This document shows positions 34,498-43,433 of a DNA stretch of 64,000 nt, in pieces (position 1 is the stretch's first letter; each line of letters begins with the position of its first letter). A program made the translations under genes and the position numbers. The notes under the pieces were generated by a model. It had not been told where the DNA came from and did no database searches. It was given only the letters and a program-made list of their open reading frames with translations. This DNA is from LMUY01 sp964235495 (GTDB taxonomy: Bacteria; Pseudomonadota; Alphaproteobacteria; Acetobacterales; Acetobacteraceae). Location: NCBI GenBank assembly GCA_964235495.1, contig CAXSAX010000005.1, forward strand, positions 1-64,000. Reading direction: 5' to 3'.

Positions 34498-35286
34498 TCA
34501 TGGCTGGCCTTGGCTCGCAGCCTCGAGCCCGTGCAGCGCATCCAGCAGCTCCGCCGCGAACGACCCTGGCCCGTCCGCTCGCGCCGCCGCCCGCTCTCCC
34601 GCCACGCTCAGCATCGTCAGCGCATCCACTGCGGCCCTTGACGCATCCGCTTCCACCGCCAGGCACGCCGCCGCGACCGCTCCCGCGACGCAGCCCAGCC
34701 CGCTGACCAGCGCCATCCATGGATGCCCGCCCCGCACCGACGCCGTGCGCGTCGCGTCCGTCACCCAGTCCACCACGCCCGTCATGGCCACGGCCGCGCC
34801 CGTCTCGGCCCCCAGGCGGCGAGCCGGACCGAGTGCGCCCTCGGCATCGTCCGTGGCGTCCGTGCCGCGCCCGCCCTGGCCGGCGCCGGCCAGGGCCAGG
34901 ATTTCGGAGGCGTTGCCCTTGATGAGCGCCGGGCCGCACGCCGCCAGGGCGCGCCCCAGCGCCAGCCGTTGCGGGATGGCCCCGGCGGCCACCGGGTCCA
35001 GCACCCAGGGCGTGCCTCGCGCTCGGGCCGCAGCGATGGCAGCGTGCGCGGCGGCCATGCGGGCGGGGGTCTGCATTCCCAGGTTGACCAGCAGCGCGTC
35101 GCTGAACCCGGCCACCGCCGCCATCTCCGCCTCCGCCTCTGCCATCAGCGGGGAGGCGCCCAGGCACAGCAGGGCGTTGGCGGTGAGCGGCGCCGCCACC
35201 GGGTTGGTCAGGCAATGCACCAGCGGGCGGCGGGCGCGCAGCGCTGCAAGCGTGGCGGCAGCCGGGGCGGGAAGGGGCGTGCTCAA
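34498..35286 (-). CDS. thiM: Hydroxyethylthiazole kinase
   Basis: 262 residues from TTG 35286, chosen because the family N-terminus starts here; upstream in-frame residues have no similarity. ALRARRPLVHCLTNPVAAPLTANALL is the ThiM start; GASPLMAEAEAEM, WVLDPVAAGAIPQR, LIKGNASEILALAG and the phosphate loop GLGCVAGA (family GxGC) follow. It phosphorylates 4-methyl-5-hydroxyethylthiazole in thiamine salvage. No thiE/thiD neighbours. The 120 bases to the end of leuA hold no gene I can support. Confidence 0.92.
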   Translation of the reverse strand: MSTPLPAPAAATLAALRARRPLVHCLTNPVAAPLTANALLCLGASPLMAEAEAEMAAVAGFSDALLVNLGMQTPARMAAAHAAIAAARARGTPWVLDPVAAGAIPQRLALGRALAACGPALIKGNASEILALAGAGQGGRGTDATDDAEGALGPARRLGAETGAAVAMTGVVDWVTDATRTASVRGGHPWMALVSGLGCVAGAVAAACLAVEADASRAAVDALTMLSVAGERAAARADGPGSFAAELLDALHGLEAASQGQP

Positions 35287-35359
35287 GCGGCCTGGCCTTG
35301 CGGGGAGCCGCCACGCTAAGAGTATGGCCGCCCCCCGCCAAGCCTCCGGACTCCGCCGC

Positions 35360-35677
35360 ATGATCCTGGACGAACGCACCTACCTGATCTGGCCCGCCCA
35401 CGTGCGCGACTACCTGCGGCTTTACGAGGCGGAGGGCATGGCGCTGCAAGTCAGCCACCTGGGCGACCTCGTCGGCTGGTTCACCACGGACAGCGGCGGG
35501 CGGATCAACGAGGTGGTGCACCTGTGGCGCTACGCCGATGCCGGCGACCGGGAGCATCGCCGCGCGGCGATGGAGGCAGACCCGGCGTGGCAGGCGTTCC
35601 GCGCCAAGTCCTCCGGCTACGTGATGGAGATGCGCAGCCGCATCCTGCGCCCGACCGAATTCTCGCCGATGCGGTGA
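35360..35677 (+). CDS. NIPSNAP-family protein
   Basis: 105 residues from ATG 35360. MILDERTYLIWPAHVRDYLRLY, HLGDLVGWFTTDSG, NEVVHLWRYADAGDREHRRAAM, and MRSRILRPTEFSP at the end are the classic NIPSNAP pattern, a ferredoxin-like alpha-beta barrel fold of unclear biochemical role. It is divergent from thiM with about 70 bases between starts. Confidence 0.9.
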   Translation: MILDERTYLIWPAHVRDYLRLYEAEGMALQVSHLGDLVGWFTTDSGGRINEVVHLWRYADAGDREHRRAAMEADPAWQAFRAKSSGYVMEMRSRILRPTEFSPMR

Positions 35678-35721
35678 GGCGGGTCATATCGGCGGCTTTG
35701 AACATCGGCCTGCTGAAGCAA

Positions 35722-35827
35722 GGTCGGGCTCTGCCCGAACCCGCCAAAGGCCGTTCGGCCCTTGGAACCCTTTGTATCGCGTTCCAAATCCTCAGGCTTT
35801 GGTGGGGTCCAGGGCAAAGCCCCTGGC
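35722..35827. repeat. Multi-hairpin intergenic element
   Basis: Three or four hairpins follow one another: TCGGGC/GCCCGA (35724-35738), CCAAAGGCC/GGCCCTTGG (35744-35765, one mismatch), CCAAA/TTTGG (35784-35802) and CCAGGGC/GCCCCTGG (35809-35826, one bulge). The spacing and wording recall dispersed non-coding intergenic units of GC-rich alphaproteobacteria. It fills most of the 222-base gap between the NIPSNAP gene and the convergent serine hydrolase, so it can also serve as a terminator. Confidence 0.6.
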
Positions 35828-35899
35828 CTTGCTTCACAGTGAGCCGCCCTCAAGGCCGGACTGCCCGGCCTGGCGGCCTGCGGCAAGCGAAGCTCGCCG

Positions 35900-36766
35900 T
35901 CAGAGCGCAAGGCATGTTGCCCGGCGCTCGACGAAGCCGGGGTCCTCGGTGTCTGCGAAGGCTGCAGCGGTCCGGTGCGGTCCGCACTGGTAGATCGCCG
36001 CCGTGCTGCCGGGGCCGCCGCCGGTGTGGCCGACATAGGTGGCGCCCGTCTCGCCGATCCCGATCATGAGGCCCAGGCCGTAGCCTGCCGTCTGCCACGG
36101 CCGCCCCGGGACCGGCCCGCCGACTGAATGCGGCGACAGCATCTCGGACAGCAGCGGCGCCGACAGCAAGCTGCCCCCGAGCAACCGGTGCAGCAAGGTG
36201 GCTGCACTGGCGGCTGGTCCGACCAGCAGGCCGTGATAGACCCAGCCGGGATGGTAGCCGGCCGGGTTTCCCCAGCCCGTCGCCGCCATGTCGGCCGGCT
36301 CGTGGGCAACCATGGCGCCCTCGATGCCGAGCGGGGCCAATACCAGCGCATCAAGCGCCGGGCCGAGTTCCTGGCCGGTTGCAGCCTCCACCAGATCACG
36401 GACGAGCAGGTAGCCGATGTTCGAGTAGGTCCAGCCTTGGCCGGGTTCGAAGAGCAGCATGTCGGCCTGCATCCGCCGCAGCAGCAGGCCGCGCTCCCAG
36501 GGCGTCTCGCGGTTGGCGACCGCCTCGTGATACGACGCCAGCCCGCCGTAGTCGGGAAGGCCCGCCCGGTGCTGGAGCAGGTGGCGAAGCGTGAAGGGCT
36601 GACCGTCGATCGGCGCATCGAGGCTCAGCTTGCCAGCGGCGACCAGCGCCAGCGCGGCCGCGGCCATCACGGTCTTGGTGAAGCTCCAGCATGGCAGCGA
36701 TGCCGGATCAGTGGAGTCGTCCGCCCCATGCCCGGCGATGGCGGTGACGAGGCGGGGTTCTGGCAT
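35900..36766 (-). CDS. Beta-lactamase-fold serine hydrolase
   Basis: 288 residues. Catalytic SxxK is SFTK (WSFTKTVMAAAALALVAAGK), the YxN motif is YSNIGYLLV, and a HTGGGPGS third motif stands in for KTG. This is the class C beta-lactamase/DD-peptidase/esterase family; specificity cannot be read. It lacks a signal peptide and is shorter than typical periplasmic members, so cytoplasmic. It starts 10 bases after the second RND pump stop and may be the last gene of that efflux operon. Confidence 0.87.
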   Translation of the reverse strand: MPEPRLVTAIAGHGADDSTDPASLPCWSFTKTVMAAAALALVAAGKLSLDAPIDGQPFTLRHLLQHRAGLPDYGGLASYHEAVANRETPWERGLLLRRMQADMLLFEPGQGWTYSNIGYLLVRDLVEAATGQELGPALDALVLAPLGIEGAMVAHEPADMAATGWGNPAGYHPGWVYHGLLVGPAASAATLLHRLLGGSLLSAPLLSEMLSPHSVGGPVPGRPWQTAGYGLGLMIGIGETGATYVGHTGGGPGSTAAIYQCGPHRTAAAFADTEDPGFVERRATCLAL

Positions 36767-36776
36767 GGCTGGCGCG

Positions 36777-39700
36777 CTACTCGGCCGCCACGGCCACGAT
36801 GCGGGTCCGCCGTCCCCGCGCCAGCCGCTCCAGCGCCAAGTACACCACCGGCGTGGTGTAGAGCGTCAGCGCCTGGCTCGCGATCAGCCCGCCCACGATC
36901 GCGACCCCCAGCGGCACGCGGTACTCCGATCCGGCGCCCCAGGCCAGCGCCAGCGGCAGCGCGCCCAGCAACGCGGCCAGCGTCGTCATGGTGATGGGGC
37001 GGAAGCGCTCCAGGCAGGCGGCGCGGATCGCCTGCTCCGGGGTCATGCCGCCCTCCCGCTCGGCTTCCAGCGCGAAATCCACCAGCATGATCGCGTTCTT
37101 CTTCACGATGCCGACCAGCAGCAGGATGCCGATGACGCTCAGCACCGACAGCTCGCCGCCGGTGACCACGATCGCCAGCAGCGCGCCCAGGCCGGCGGAG
37201 GGGATGGTGGACAGGATGGTGAGCGGGTGCAGCAGGCTCTCGTACAGCACGCCGAGCACGATGTAGATCGTCAGCAGCGCAGCCCCGATCAGCGCCGGCT
37301 CGGAGGCGAGGGACTTCTTCAGGAACTGCGCGTTGCCGGCGAAATCCGTGTGCACGCCTTCCGGCATGCGCAGCTGCAGCGCCGTGTTCTCCACCAGCGC
37401 CGTGGCCTGGCCCAGCGACGTGCCGGGCAGCAGGTTGAAGCTGATGGAGCTGGAGGGGAACTGCCCCTGGTGCTCCACCGCCAGCGGCGCGGTGCCGCGC
37501 TCGAAACGCGCTACGGCGGAGAGCGGCACCTGCGTGGCGCCAGGGGCGCCGACATACACGGTTTGCAGCATCGAGGGGTCGGTTTGCAGCGCCGGGTCGG
37601 TCTCCAGCACCACCTTGTACTGGTTGCGGTCGGTGTAGATGGTGGAGATTTGCCGCTGGGCGAACGCGTTGTTCAGCGCGTTGTCGATCGCCGTGGTGGA
37701 GAGCTGCAGCCGGGCCGCGGCGTCCCGGTCGATCACCACGTCGGATTGCGGGCCGGACTTGTCCTGGTCGCTGCTCACGTCCTCGATGCCAGAGACGTGC
37801 TGGAGCGCCGCTTCCAGCTTCTGGGTCCAGACGCGCAGCTCGGCCAGGTCCTGGTCCAGCAGCACGAACTGGAACTGGCTGCCGCCGCTGCGCCCGCCGC
37901 CGCGCAGGTCCTGCACGGAGGACAGGAAGGTCTGGATGTCCGCCATTGCCTGCAACTTGGGGCGCAGCCGGGCGATCACCGCCTCGCTGCTGATCCGGCG
38001 TTTGCTGATGGGCTTGAGCTGGATGGTCAGCTGGCCGCGGTTGAGAGATGAGAAGCCGTTGGCCACGCCCACGGTGGAGCCCACGCTCTGCACCGCCGGG
38101 TCAGCGAGGATGGCTTCGACCACGCGGCCCTGCTTGGCGGACATGGCGGCGAAGGAGGTGGACGGGTCGGCCTGGGTGTTGCCTTGCAGCAGCCCGGTGT
38201 CTTGCAGCGGCAGGAAGCCCTTGGGCACCTCCCACCACAGCCCCACGGTGCCGACGGCGCAGCCGAGCGTGACCAGCAGCATCAGCCGCCGCCAGCGCAG
38301 CGCCGTGTCGAGCGAGCGGGCGTAGCCGCGCAGGGTAGCGGCCAGCGCCCGCTCCACCGCCGCGTCAAAGCGGGCCCACCAGCGCGGCGGTGCGATGCGC
38401 AGCCCGGTGATCTGGCCGCACATCATGGGCGTCAGCGTGAGGGAGACGGCGGCGGAGACGGCGATGGCCACGGTCAGCACCACCGCGAACTCGTGCAGCA
38501 GCCGGCCCGGCAGCCCGCCCATGAAGGTCAGCGGGATGAACACCGCGACCAGCGAGATGGAGATGGACAGCACGGTGAAGCCGATCTGCCGCGCGCCGCG
38601 GATGGCGGCCACGAGCGGCGGCTCGCCCATCTCGGCGTGGCGGGCGATGTTCTCGATCATCACGATGGCGTCGTCCACCACGAAGCCGACCGAGATGGTG
38701 AGCGCCATCAGCGAGAAGTTGTCCAAGGAGTAGCCGAGCTTCCACATGGCGGCCAGCGTGCCGGCGATGGACAGCGGCACCGTGACGGCGGCGGCCAGGG
38801 TGGGCACCAGGCGGCGCATGAACACCAGCACCACCGCCAGCACCAGCACGATCGAGACCAGCAGCGTCTTCTCCACGTCGGCCACGCTGGCGCGGATGGT
38901 GCTGGTGCGGTCGGCGATGATCTTGACGTCGATGTCGGGCGGCATCCAGGCCAGCAGGTGCGGCAGCTCCGCCTTGATCCGGTCGGTGGTCTCGATGACG
39001 TTGGCCCCGGCGAGCCGGGTGATGCCGAGCAGGATGGCGGGCGTCGTGCCGTCCCAGGCCGCGAGCCGGCTGTTGGCGACGCCGTCCACCACGCTTGCCA
39101 CGTCTGACAGCCGCAGCGCGGAGCCGTTCTGCGACTTGACCACCAGGCCGGCATAGTCGCTGGCCTGGCGCATCTGGCCGTTGACGGCGATGTCGCGGGC
39201 GCGGTCCGCCCCTTCGAAGCTGCCGGTGCTCTGCGTCACGTTGGCGTTGCGGATGGCGGTGAACACGTCCTGCCCGGACAGGCTGGCGGCCCGCAGCGCG
39301 CCGGGGTTCAGCCGCACCCGTACGGCCGGCTTCTCCGCGCCGTTGATCTGCACCTGGCTCACCCCGTCCAGCTGCGAGAGGCGCTGGGCGAGGATGGTGT
39401 CCGCCGCGTCGTACACCTGGCCCGGCGACAGCGTCTTGGAGGTGAGCGCCAGGGTCATGATCGGCGCGTCGGCCGGGTTGAACTTGCGGTAGTACGGCCG
39501 GATCGGCAGGTCGGAGGGCAGGTCGGAGGTGGCGGCGTTGATGGCCGTCTGCACGTCGTGCGCCGCCCCGTCGATGGAGCGGCCGATGTCGAAGATGCAG
39601 ACAATGGCGGTGGAGCCGAGCGAGGAGGTGGAGGTGAGCTCGTTCATCCCGGGAATCTCGCCCAGGCGGCGCTCCAGCGGGGCGGCGATGGAGGTCGCCA

Positions 39701-39875
39701 TCGTCTCCGGGTCCGCGCCGGGCCGGCCGGCGAACACCACGATGGCGGGGAAGTCCACCATCGGCAGCGGCGCCACCGGCAGGAACTGGTAGGCGACCAG
39801 GCCGGCCAGCAGCAGGCCAAGCGACAGCAGGGCGGTGCCGACGGGGCGAAGGATGAAGGGGGTGGAGAAGTTCAA
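36777..39875 (-). CDS. RND multidrug efflux transporter (MdtC-like)
   Basis: 1032 residues with the HAE-RND layout: an N-terminal transmembrane helix, a large periplasmic loop, TM2-7, a second loop and TM8-12. The proton-relay Asp pair lies in GFVVDDAIVMIENIA and the TM10 Lys in GIVKKNAIMLVDFA. It exports drugs or other amphiphiles from the inner membrane or periplasm using the proton gradient. It is one of two adjacent, distinct RND genes, as in mdtBC pumps that form heterotrimers. A small gene separates the two. Confidence 0.93.
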   Translation of the reverse strand: MNFSTPFILRPVGTALLSLGLLLAGLVAYQFLPVAPLPMVDFPAIVVFAGRPGADPETMATSIAAPLERRLGEIPGMNELTSTSSLGSTAIVCIFDIGRSIDGAAHDVQTAINAATSDLPSDLPIRPYYRKFNPADAPIMTLALTSKTLSPGQVYDAADTILAQRLSQLDGVSQVQINGAEKPAVRVRLNPGALRAASLSGQDVFTAIRNANVTQSTGSFEGADRARDIAVNGQMRQASDYAGLVVKSQNGSALRLSDVASVVDGVANSRLAAWDGTTPAILLGITRLAGANVIETTDRIKAELPHLLAWMPPDIDVKIIADRTSTIRASVADVEKTLLVSIVLVLAVVLVFMRRLVPTLAAAVTVPLSIAGTLAAMWKLGYSLDNFSLMALTISVGFVVDDAIVMIENIARHAEMGEPPLVAAIRGARQIGFTVLSISISLVAVFIPLTFMGGLPGRLLHEFAVVLTVAIAVSAAVSLTLTPMMCGQITGLRIAPPRWWARFDAAVERALAATLRGYARSLDTALRWRRLMLLVTLGCAVGTVGLWWEVPKGFLPLQDTGLLQGNTQADPSTSFAAMSAKQGRVVEAILADPAVQSVGSTVGVANGFSSLNRGQLTIQLKPISKRRISSEAVIARLRPKLQAMADIQTFLSSVQDLRGGGRSGGSQFQFVLLDQDLAELRVWTQKLEAALQHVSGIEDVSSDQDKSGPQSDVVIDRDAAARLQLSTTAIDNALNNAFAQRQISTIYTDRNQYKVVLETDPALQTDPSMLQTVYVGAPGATQVPLSAVARFERGTAPLAVEHQGQFPSSSISFNLLPGTSLGQATALVENTALQLRMPEGVHTDFAGNAQFLKKSLASEPALIGAALLTIYIVLGVLYESLLHPLTILSTIPSAGLGALLAIVVTGGELSVLSVIGILLLVGIVKKNAIMLVDFALEAEREGGMTPEQAIRAACLERFRPITMTTLAALLGALPLALAWGAGSEYRVPLGVAIVGGLIASQALTLYTTPVVYLALERLARGRRTRIVAVAAE

Positions 39876-39890
39876 GGCGTGCAGGCCAGC

Positions 39891-40220
39891 TTACGGCGAC
39901 TTGTCCGGAACCGGGGTGATAGCGGCAGGCGCCTGGCCCGGTTGCAGCAGGTAGATGGTGGGGCTGGCCTGCTTGGCCCTGATCTCGGCTTGCAGGGCGG
40001 CTAAGCTGGCTGTCTGTTGGGTGACCAGCACCTGCAACTGCCGAGTTTCCGTCTCCGACTCGCGGCCAAGATAGTTCGCCAAGCCAACCCCGGATCCGAC
40101 CGCCAAAGCGATTGCAACGGCTGCGCTGACTCCGAACTTGAGGCTTTCCCAGCGCATGTCGCTGTTCAGCTTGGTCATGTTCAGGCGGGCATCGTCGATG
40201 TCCACGTCCAGCTTCTCCAT
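39891..40220 (-). CDS. Small membrane protein with coiled coil, possibly truncated at the N-terminus by an amber codon
   Basis: 109 residues from ATG 40220, which has no well-placed ribosome site. One transmembrane segment (LKFGVSAAVAIALAVGSGVG) is followed by a short coiled coil (LGRESETETRQLQVLVTQQTA). In the same frame upstream there is ATG 40265 with GGAG ten bases before it, giving MPLTQD, then TAG (40247-40245), then EEAKYLKE running into this start. The longer product would read smoothly but for the TAG. It lies between the two RND pump genes, spaced 15 bases from the next pump start. No family recognised. Confidence 0.6.
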   Translation of the reverse strand: MEKLDVDIDDARLNMTKLNSDMRWESLKFGVSAAVAIALAVGSGVGLANYLGRESETETRQLQVLVTQQTASLAALQAEIRAKQASPTIYLLQPGQAPAAITPVPDKSP

Positions 40221-40244
40221 CTCTTTGAGGTATTTGGCCTCTTC

Positions 40245-40247
40245 CTA
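40245..40247 (-). other. In-frame TAG at codon 7 of the longer form of the small membrane protein
   Basis: Context CAG GAC TAG GAA GAG on the - strand. A normally spaced GGAG precedes ATG 40265, and the residues after the TAG are strongly charged and helical and continue into the annotated protein. Confidence 0.6.
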
Positions 40248-40285
40248 GTCCTGCGTCAGCGGCATCCTAGCACGACTCCGTCGGC

Positions 40286-43200
40286 CTATTCCGCCGCCGC
40301 CGGGCGCAGCCCCGGTGCGAAGCGCAGGCGCAGCCGCTCGAACGTCACGTAGATCACCGGTGTCGTGTAGAGCGTCAGCAGCTGGCTCAGCAGTAGCCCG
40401 CCCACGATCGTCACCCCGAGCGGGAAGCGCAGCTCGGAGCCCGTGCCGTGCTCCAGCACCAATGGCAGCGCGCCCAGCAGGGCGGCGGCGGTGGTCATCA
40501 TGATGGGGCGGAAGCGCAGGGCGCAGGCTTCCTCGATCGCGGCCTCGGGCGAGAGGCCGCGCTCGCGCTCCGCCTCCACCGCGAAATCGATCATCATGAT
40601 GGCGTTCTTTTTCACGATGCCCATCAGCAGCACGATGCCGACCAGCGCCACCAAGGACAGGTCCAGCCCGCACGCCATCAGCGCCAGCAACGCGCCGATG
40701 CCGGCCGAAGGCAGGGTGGACAGGATCGTCACCGGATGGATCGTGCTCTCGTACAGCACGCCCAGCACGATGTAGATCACCACCACGGCGGCCAGGATCA
40801 GCCAAGGCTCGGAACTGAGCGAGCGCTGGAACTCGGCGGCCTCGCCGGAGTAGCTGCCCGTCACCGTCTCCGGCAGGCCGAGCGCCTGCTCCGCATCCGC
40901 CACGTCCTTCACCGCGTCGCCCAGCGACGTGCCGGGCGCCAGGTCGAAGGACAGCGTGACGGAGGGGAACTGCTGCTCGTGGGTGATCGCCAGCGGCCCG
41001 ACGCCCTGGCTGATGCGCGCCACCGCCGAGAGCGGGATCAGCGACTGCGCCGCCCCGCTCACGGTGGCGCCGGAGGTGGTGCTCTGCCCCTGCGCGGACA
41101 GCACGCCGGGCACCCGCAGGCGGAGCAGGGAAGCCGGGTCCGCCTGCCAGGCCGGGTCCGCCTCCAGCACCACGCGGTACTGGTTGGCCTGGCTGAAGAT
41201 AGTGCTGATCTGGCGCTGGCCGAAGCTGTCGTACAGCACGTCCTGGATCGTCTGCATCGACACGCCCAGGCGCTGTGCCGCCTCCCGGTCCACCGTGACG
41301 TGGGTGACCAGGCCCTCGTCCTGCTGGTCGGTGGCCACGTTGCGCAGGCCGGGCGCGCTTTGCAGTCGCGCGAGCAGGCGGGGCGCCCACGCGGCCAGCT
41401 CCGCCGCGTCGGTATCGACCAGGGTATACTGGTATTGCGTGCGGCTGACCCTTGTTCCGATCTGGATGTCCTGCACCGGCTGGGTGAACACGGACAGGCC
41501 GGGGATGGCATCCGCCGCTCGTTGCAGCCGCGCCTGCACCGCCGCCACCCCGTCGCGCTGCGGGCGGGGCTTCAGCGCGATGGTCAGCCGGCCGGAGTTG
41601 GGCGTGGGGTTGATGGAGCCGGCGCCCACGAAGGAGGTCACGCTGGCCACCGCCGGGTCGCGCCGGGCGGCGTCGGCGAAGCGGGCTTGCAGCGTGCTCA
41701 TGGCGGGGATCGAGATGGACTGGCCCGCCTGCGTCACCGCCACGATCACGCCCGTGTCCTGCGCCGGCAGGAAGCCCTTGGGCACGGCGATGTAGAGCAG
41801 CACCGTGCCGACCAGCGTGCCCGCCGCCACCAGCAGCACCAACCCCTGCGCCCGCAGCGCCCAGCCGAGCGTGCGCCGGTAGCCGGTCGCCATGCGGCGG
41901 AACCCGGCGTCGAACGTGCGGGCCAGCAGCGTGGGCCTGGCTGCGTGCAGCGGCCGCAGCAGCCTGCCGCACATCATGGGCGTGAGGGTGAGCGACACGG
42001 CCGCCGACACCACCACCGACACGGCGAGCGTCACCGCGAACTCGTTGAACAACCGTCCCACCACGCCCGTCATGAACAGCAGCGGGATGAACACCGCCAC
42101 CAGCGACACGGTGAGCGAGACGATGGTGAAGCCGATCTGCTTGGCGCCGCGGTAGGCCGCCTGCAGCGGCGGCACGCCCTGCTCGATGAAGCGCACCACG
42201 TTCTCGATCATGACGATGGCGTCATCGACCACAAAGCCGGTCGAGACGGTCAGCGCCATCAGCGAGAGGTTGTCGAGCGCGTAGCCCAGCAGCGCCATGA
42301 CACCGAAGGTGCCGATCAGGGACAACGGCAGGGCGATGCCCGGGATCACCGTGGCGCGCCAGGAGCCGAGGAACAGGTAAATCACCGCGATCACCAGGCC
42401 GATCGCCAGCAGCAGGGTGAACTGCACGTCCGCCACCGAGGCGCGGATGGTCTCGGTCCGGTCCGTCACCACCGAGAGCGCCACGCCGGCGGGCAGGGCG
42501 CGCTCCAGCGCGGGCAGCGCCTCGCGGATGTCGGCCACGGTCTGCACGATGTTGGCGCCGGGCTGGCGCTGAATGTCCAGGATCACCGCCGGATGCCCGT
42601 CGAGCGCGGAGGCGACACGGGTGTTCTCGATGCTGGCCTCGACGCTGCCCACGTCGCGCAGGCGCAAGGGGGCGGCGTCCTTGTAGCTGATCACCAGCTG
42701 GCGGTAGGCCTCCGGGTCCAGCAGCTGGTCGTTGGTGGACAACCCGAAGGCCTGCGCCTTGCCGTCGAAGCCGCCCTTGGCGCCGTTCACGTTGGCGGCG
42801 GACACTGCGGTGCGCACGTCCTCCATCGACAGGTTGTAGGCGGCCAGCCGCGCCGGATCGATCCGCACCCGGATGGCCCGGCGCAGCCCGCCCTGCACCG
42901 TCACCTTGCCCACGCCGACGATCTGGCTGAGCTTCGGTTGCAGCAGCGTGTCCGCCAGGTCCGCCACCCCGTCCAGCGGCACGTTGTCGGAGGTGAGCGC
43001 CAGGGTGACGATGGCGGCGTCCGCCGGGTTCACCTTCGAGTACACCGGCGGGTAGGGCAGGGTGGCGGGCAGCGTGCCCTCGGCGGCATTGATCGCGGCC
43101 TGCACGTCCTGCGCTGCCCCGTCCATGGAGCGCGACAAGTTGAACTGCAGCGTGATCTGGCTGGTGCCCTCGCTGCTGACGCTCTGCATGCTGGACAGCC

Positions 43201-43426
43201 CGGTGATCTGGCCGAACTGGCGCTCCAGGCTGGCGGTGACCAGGGTTGCCGTCACCTCCGGGCTGGCGCCGGGCAACTGGGTGCTGACCTCGATGGTGGG
43301 GAAGTCCACCTGCGGCAGCGCCGAGACGGGCAGCGCGCCGTAGCCCAGCAGCCCGGCCAGCAGCACCGCCACCGCCAGCAGCCCGGTCGCCACGGGACGG
43401 GCGATGAAGGGGGCGGAGATGTTCAT
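40286..43426 (-). CDS. RND multidrug efflux transporter (MdtB-like)
   Basis: 1046 residues, full HAE-RND architecture. It starts MNISAPFIARPVATGLLAVA, with the proton-relay GFVVDDAIVMIENVVRF and GIVKKNAIMMIDFA in TM10. The middle loop holds a short Ser/Thr/Gln insertion (LSAQGQSTTSGATVSGAAQS). First pump of the pair, seven bases after the adaptor gene. It probably forms mixed trimers with the second pump. Confidence 0.94.
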   Translation of the reverse strand: MNISAPFIARPVATGLLAVAVLLAGLLGYGALPVSALPQVDFPTIEVSTQLPGASPEVTATLVTASLERQFGQITGLSSMQSVSSEGTSQITLQFNLSRSMDGAAQDVQAAINAAEGTLPATLPYPPVYSKVNPADAAIVTLALTSDNVPLDGVADLADTLLQPKLSQIVGVGKVTVQGGLRRAIRVRIDPARLAAYNLSMEDVRTAVSAANVNGAKGGFDGKAQAFGLSTNDQLLDPEAYRQLVISYKDAAPLRLRDVGSVEASIENTRVASALDGHPAVILDIQRQPGANIVQTVADIREALPALERALPAGVALSVVTDRTETIRASVADVQFTLLLAIGLVIAVIYLFLGSWRATVIPGIALPLSLIGTFGVMALLGYALDNLSLMALTVSTGFVVDDAIVMIENVVRFIEQGVPPLQAAYRGAKQIGFTIVSLTVSLVAVFIPLLFMTGVVGRLFNEFAVTLAVSVVVSAAVSLTLTPMMCGRLLRPLHAARPTLLARTFDAGFRRMATGYRRTLGWALRAQGLVLLVAAGTLVGTVLLYIAVPKGFLPAQDTGVIVAVTQAGQSISIPAMSTLQARFADAARRDPAVASVTSFVGAGSINPTPNSGRLTIALKPRPQRDGVAAVQARLQRAADAIPGLSVFTQPVQDIQIGTRVSRTQYQYTLVDTDAAELAAWAPRLLARLQSAPGLRNVATDQQDEGLVTHVTVDREAAQRLGVSMQTIQDVLYDSFGQRQISTIFSQANQYRVVLEADPAWQADPASLLRLRVPGVLSAQGQSTTSGATVSGAAQSLIPLSAVARISQGVGPLAITHEQQFPSVTLSFDLAPGTSLGDAVKDVADAEQALGLPETVTGSYSGEAAEFQRSLSSEPWLILAAVVVIYIVLGVLYESTIHPVTILSTLPSAGIGALLALMACGLDLSLVALVGIVLLMGIVKKNAIMMIDFAVEAERERGLSPEAAIEEACALRFRPIMMTTAAALLGALPLVLEHGTGSELRFPLGVTIVGGLLLSQLLTLYTTPVIYVTFERLRLRFAPGLRPAAAE

Positions 43427-43433
43427 GCCGGGT

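Noticed and set aside
34308..34541. A 77-codon reading on the - strand between leuA and thiM
   Set aside because: It overlaps the end of leuA and the start of its frame has no family resemblance or ribosome site.
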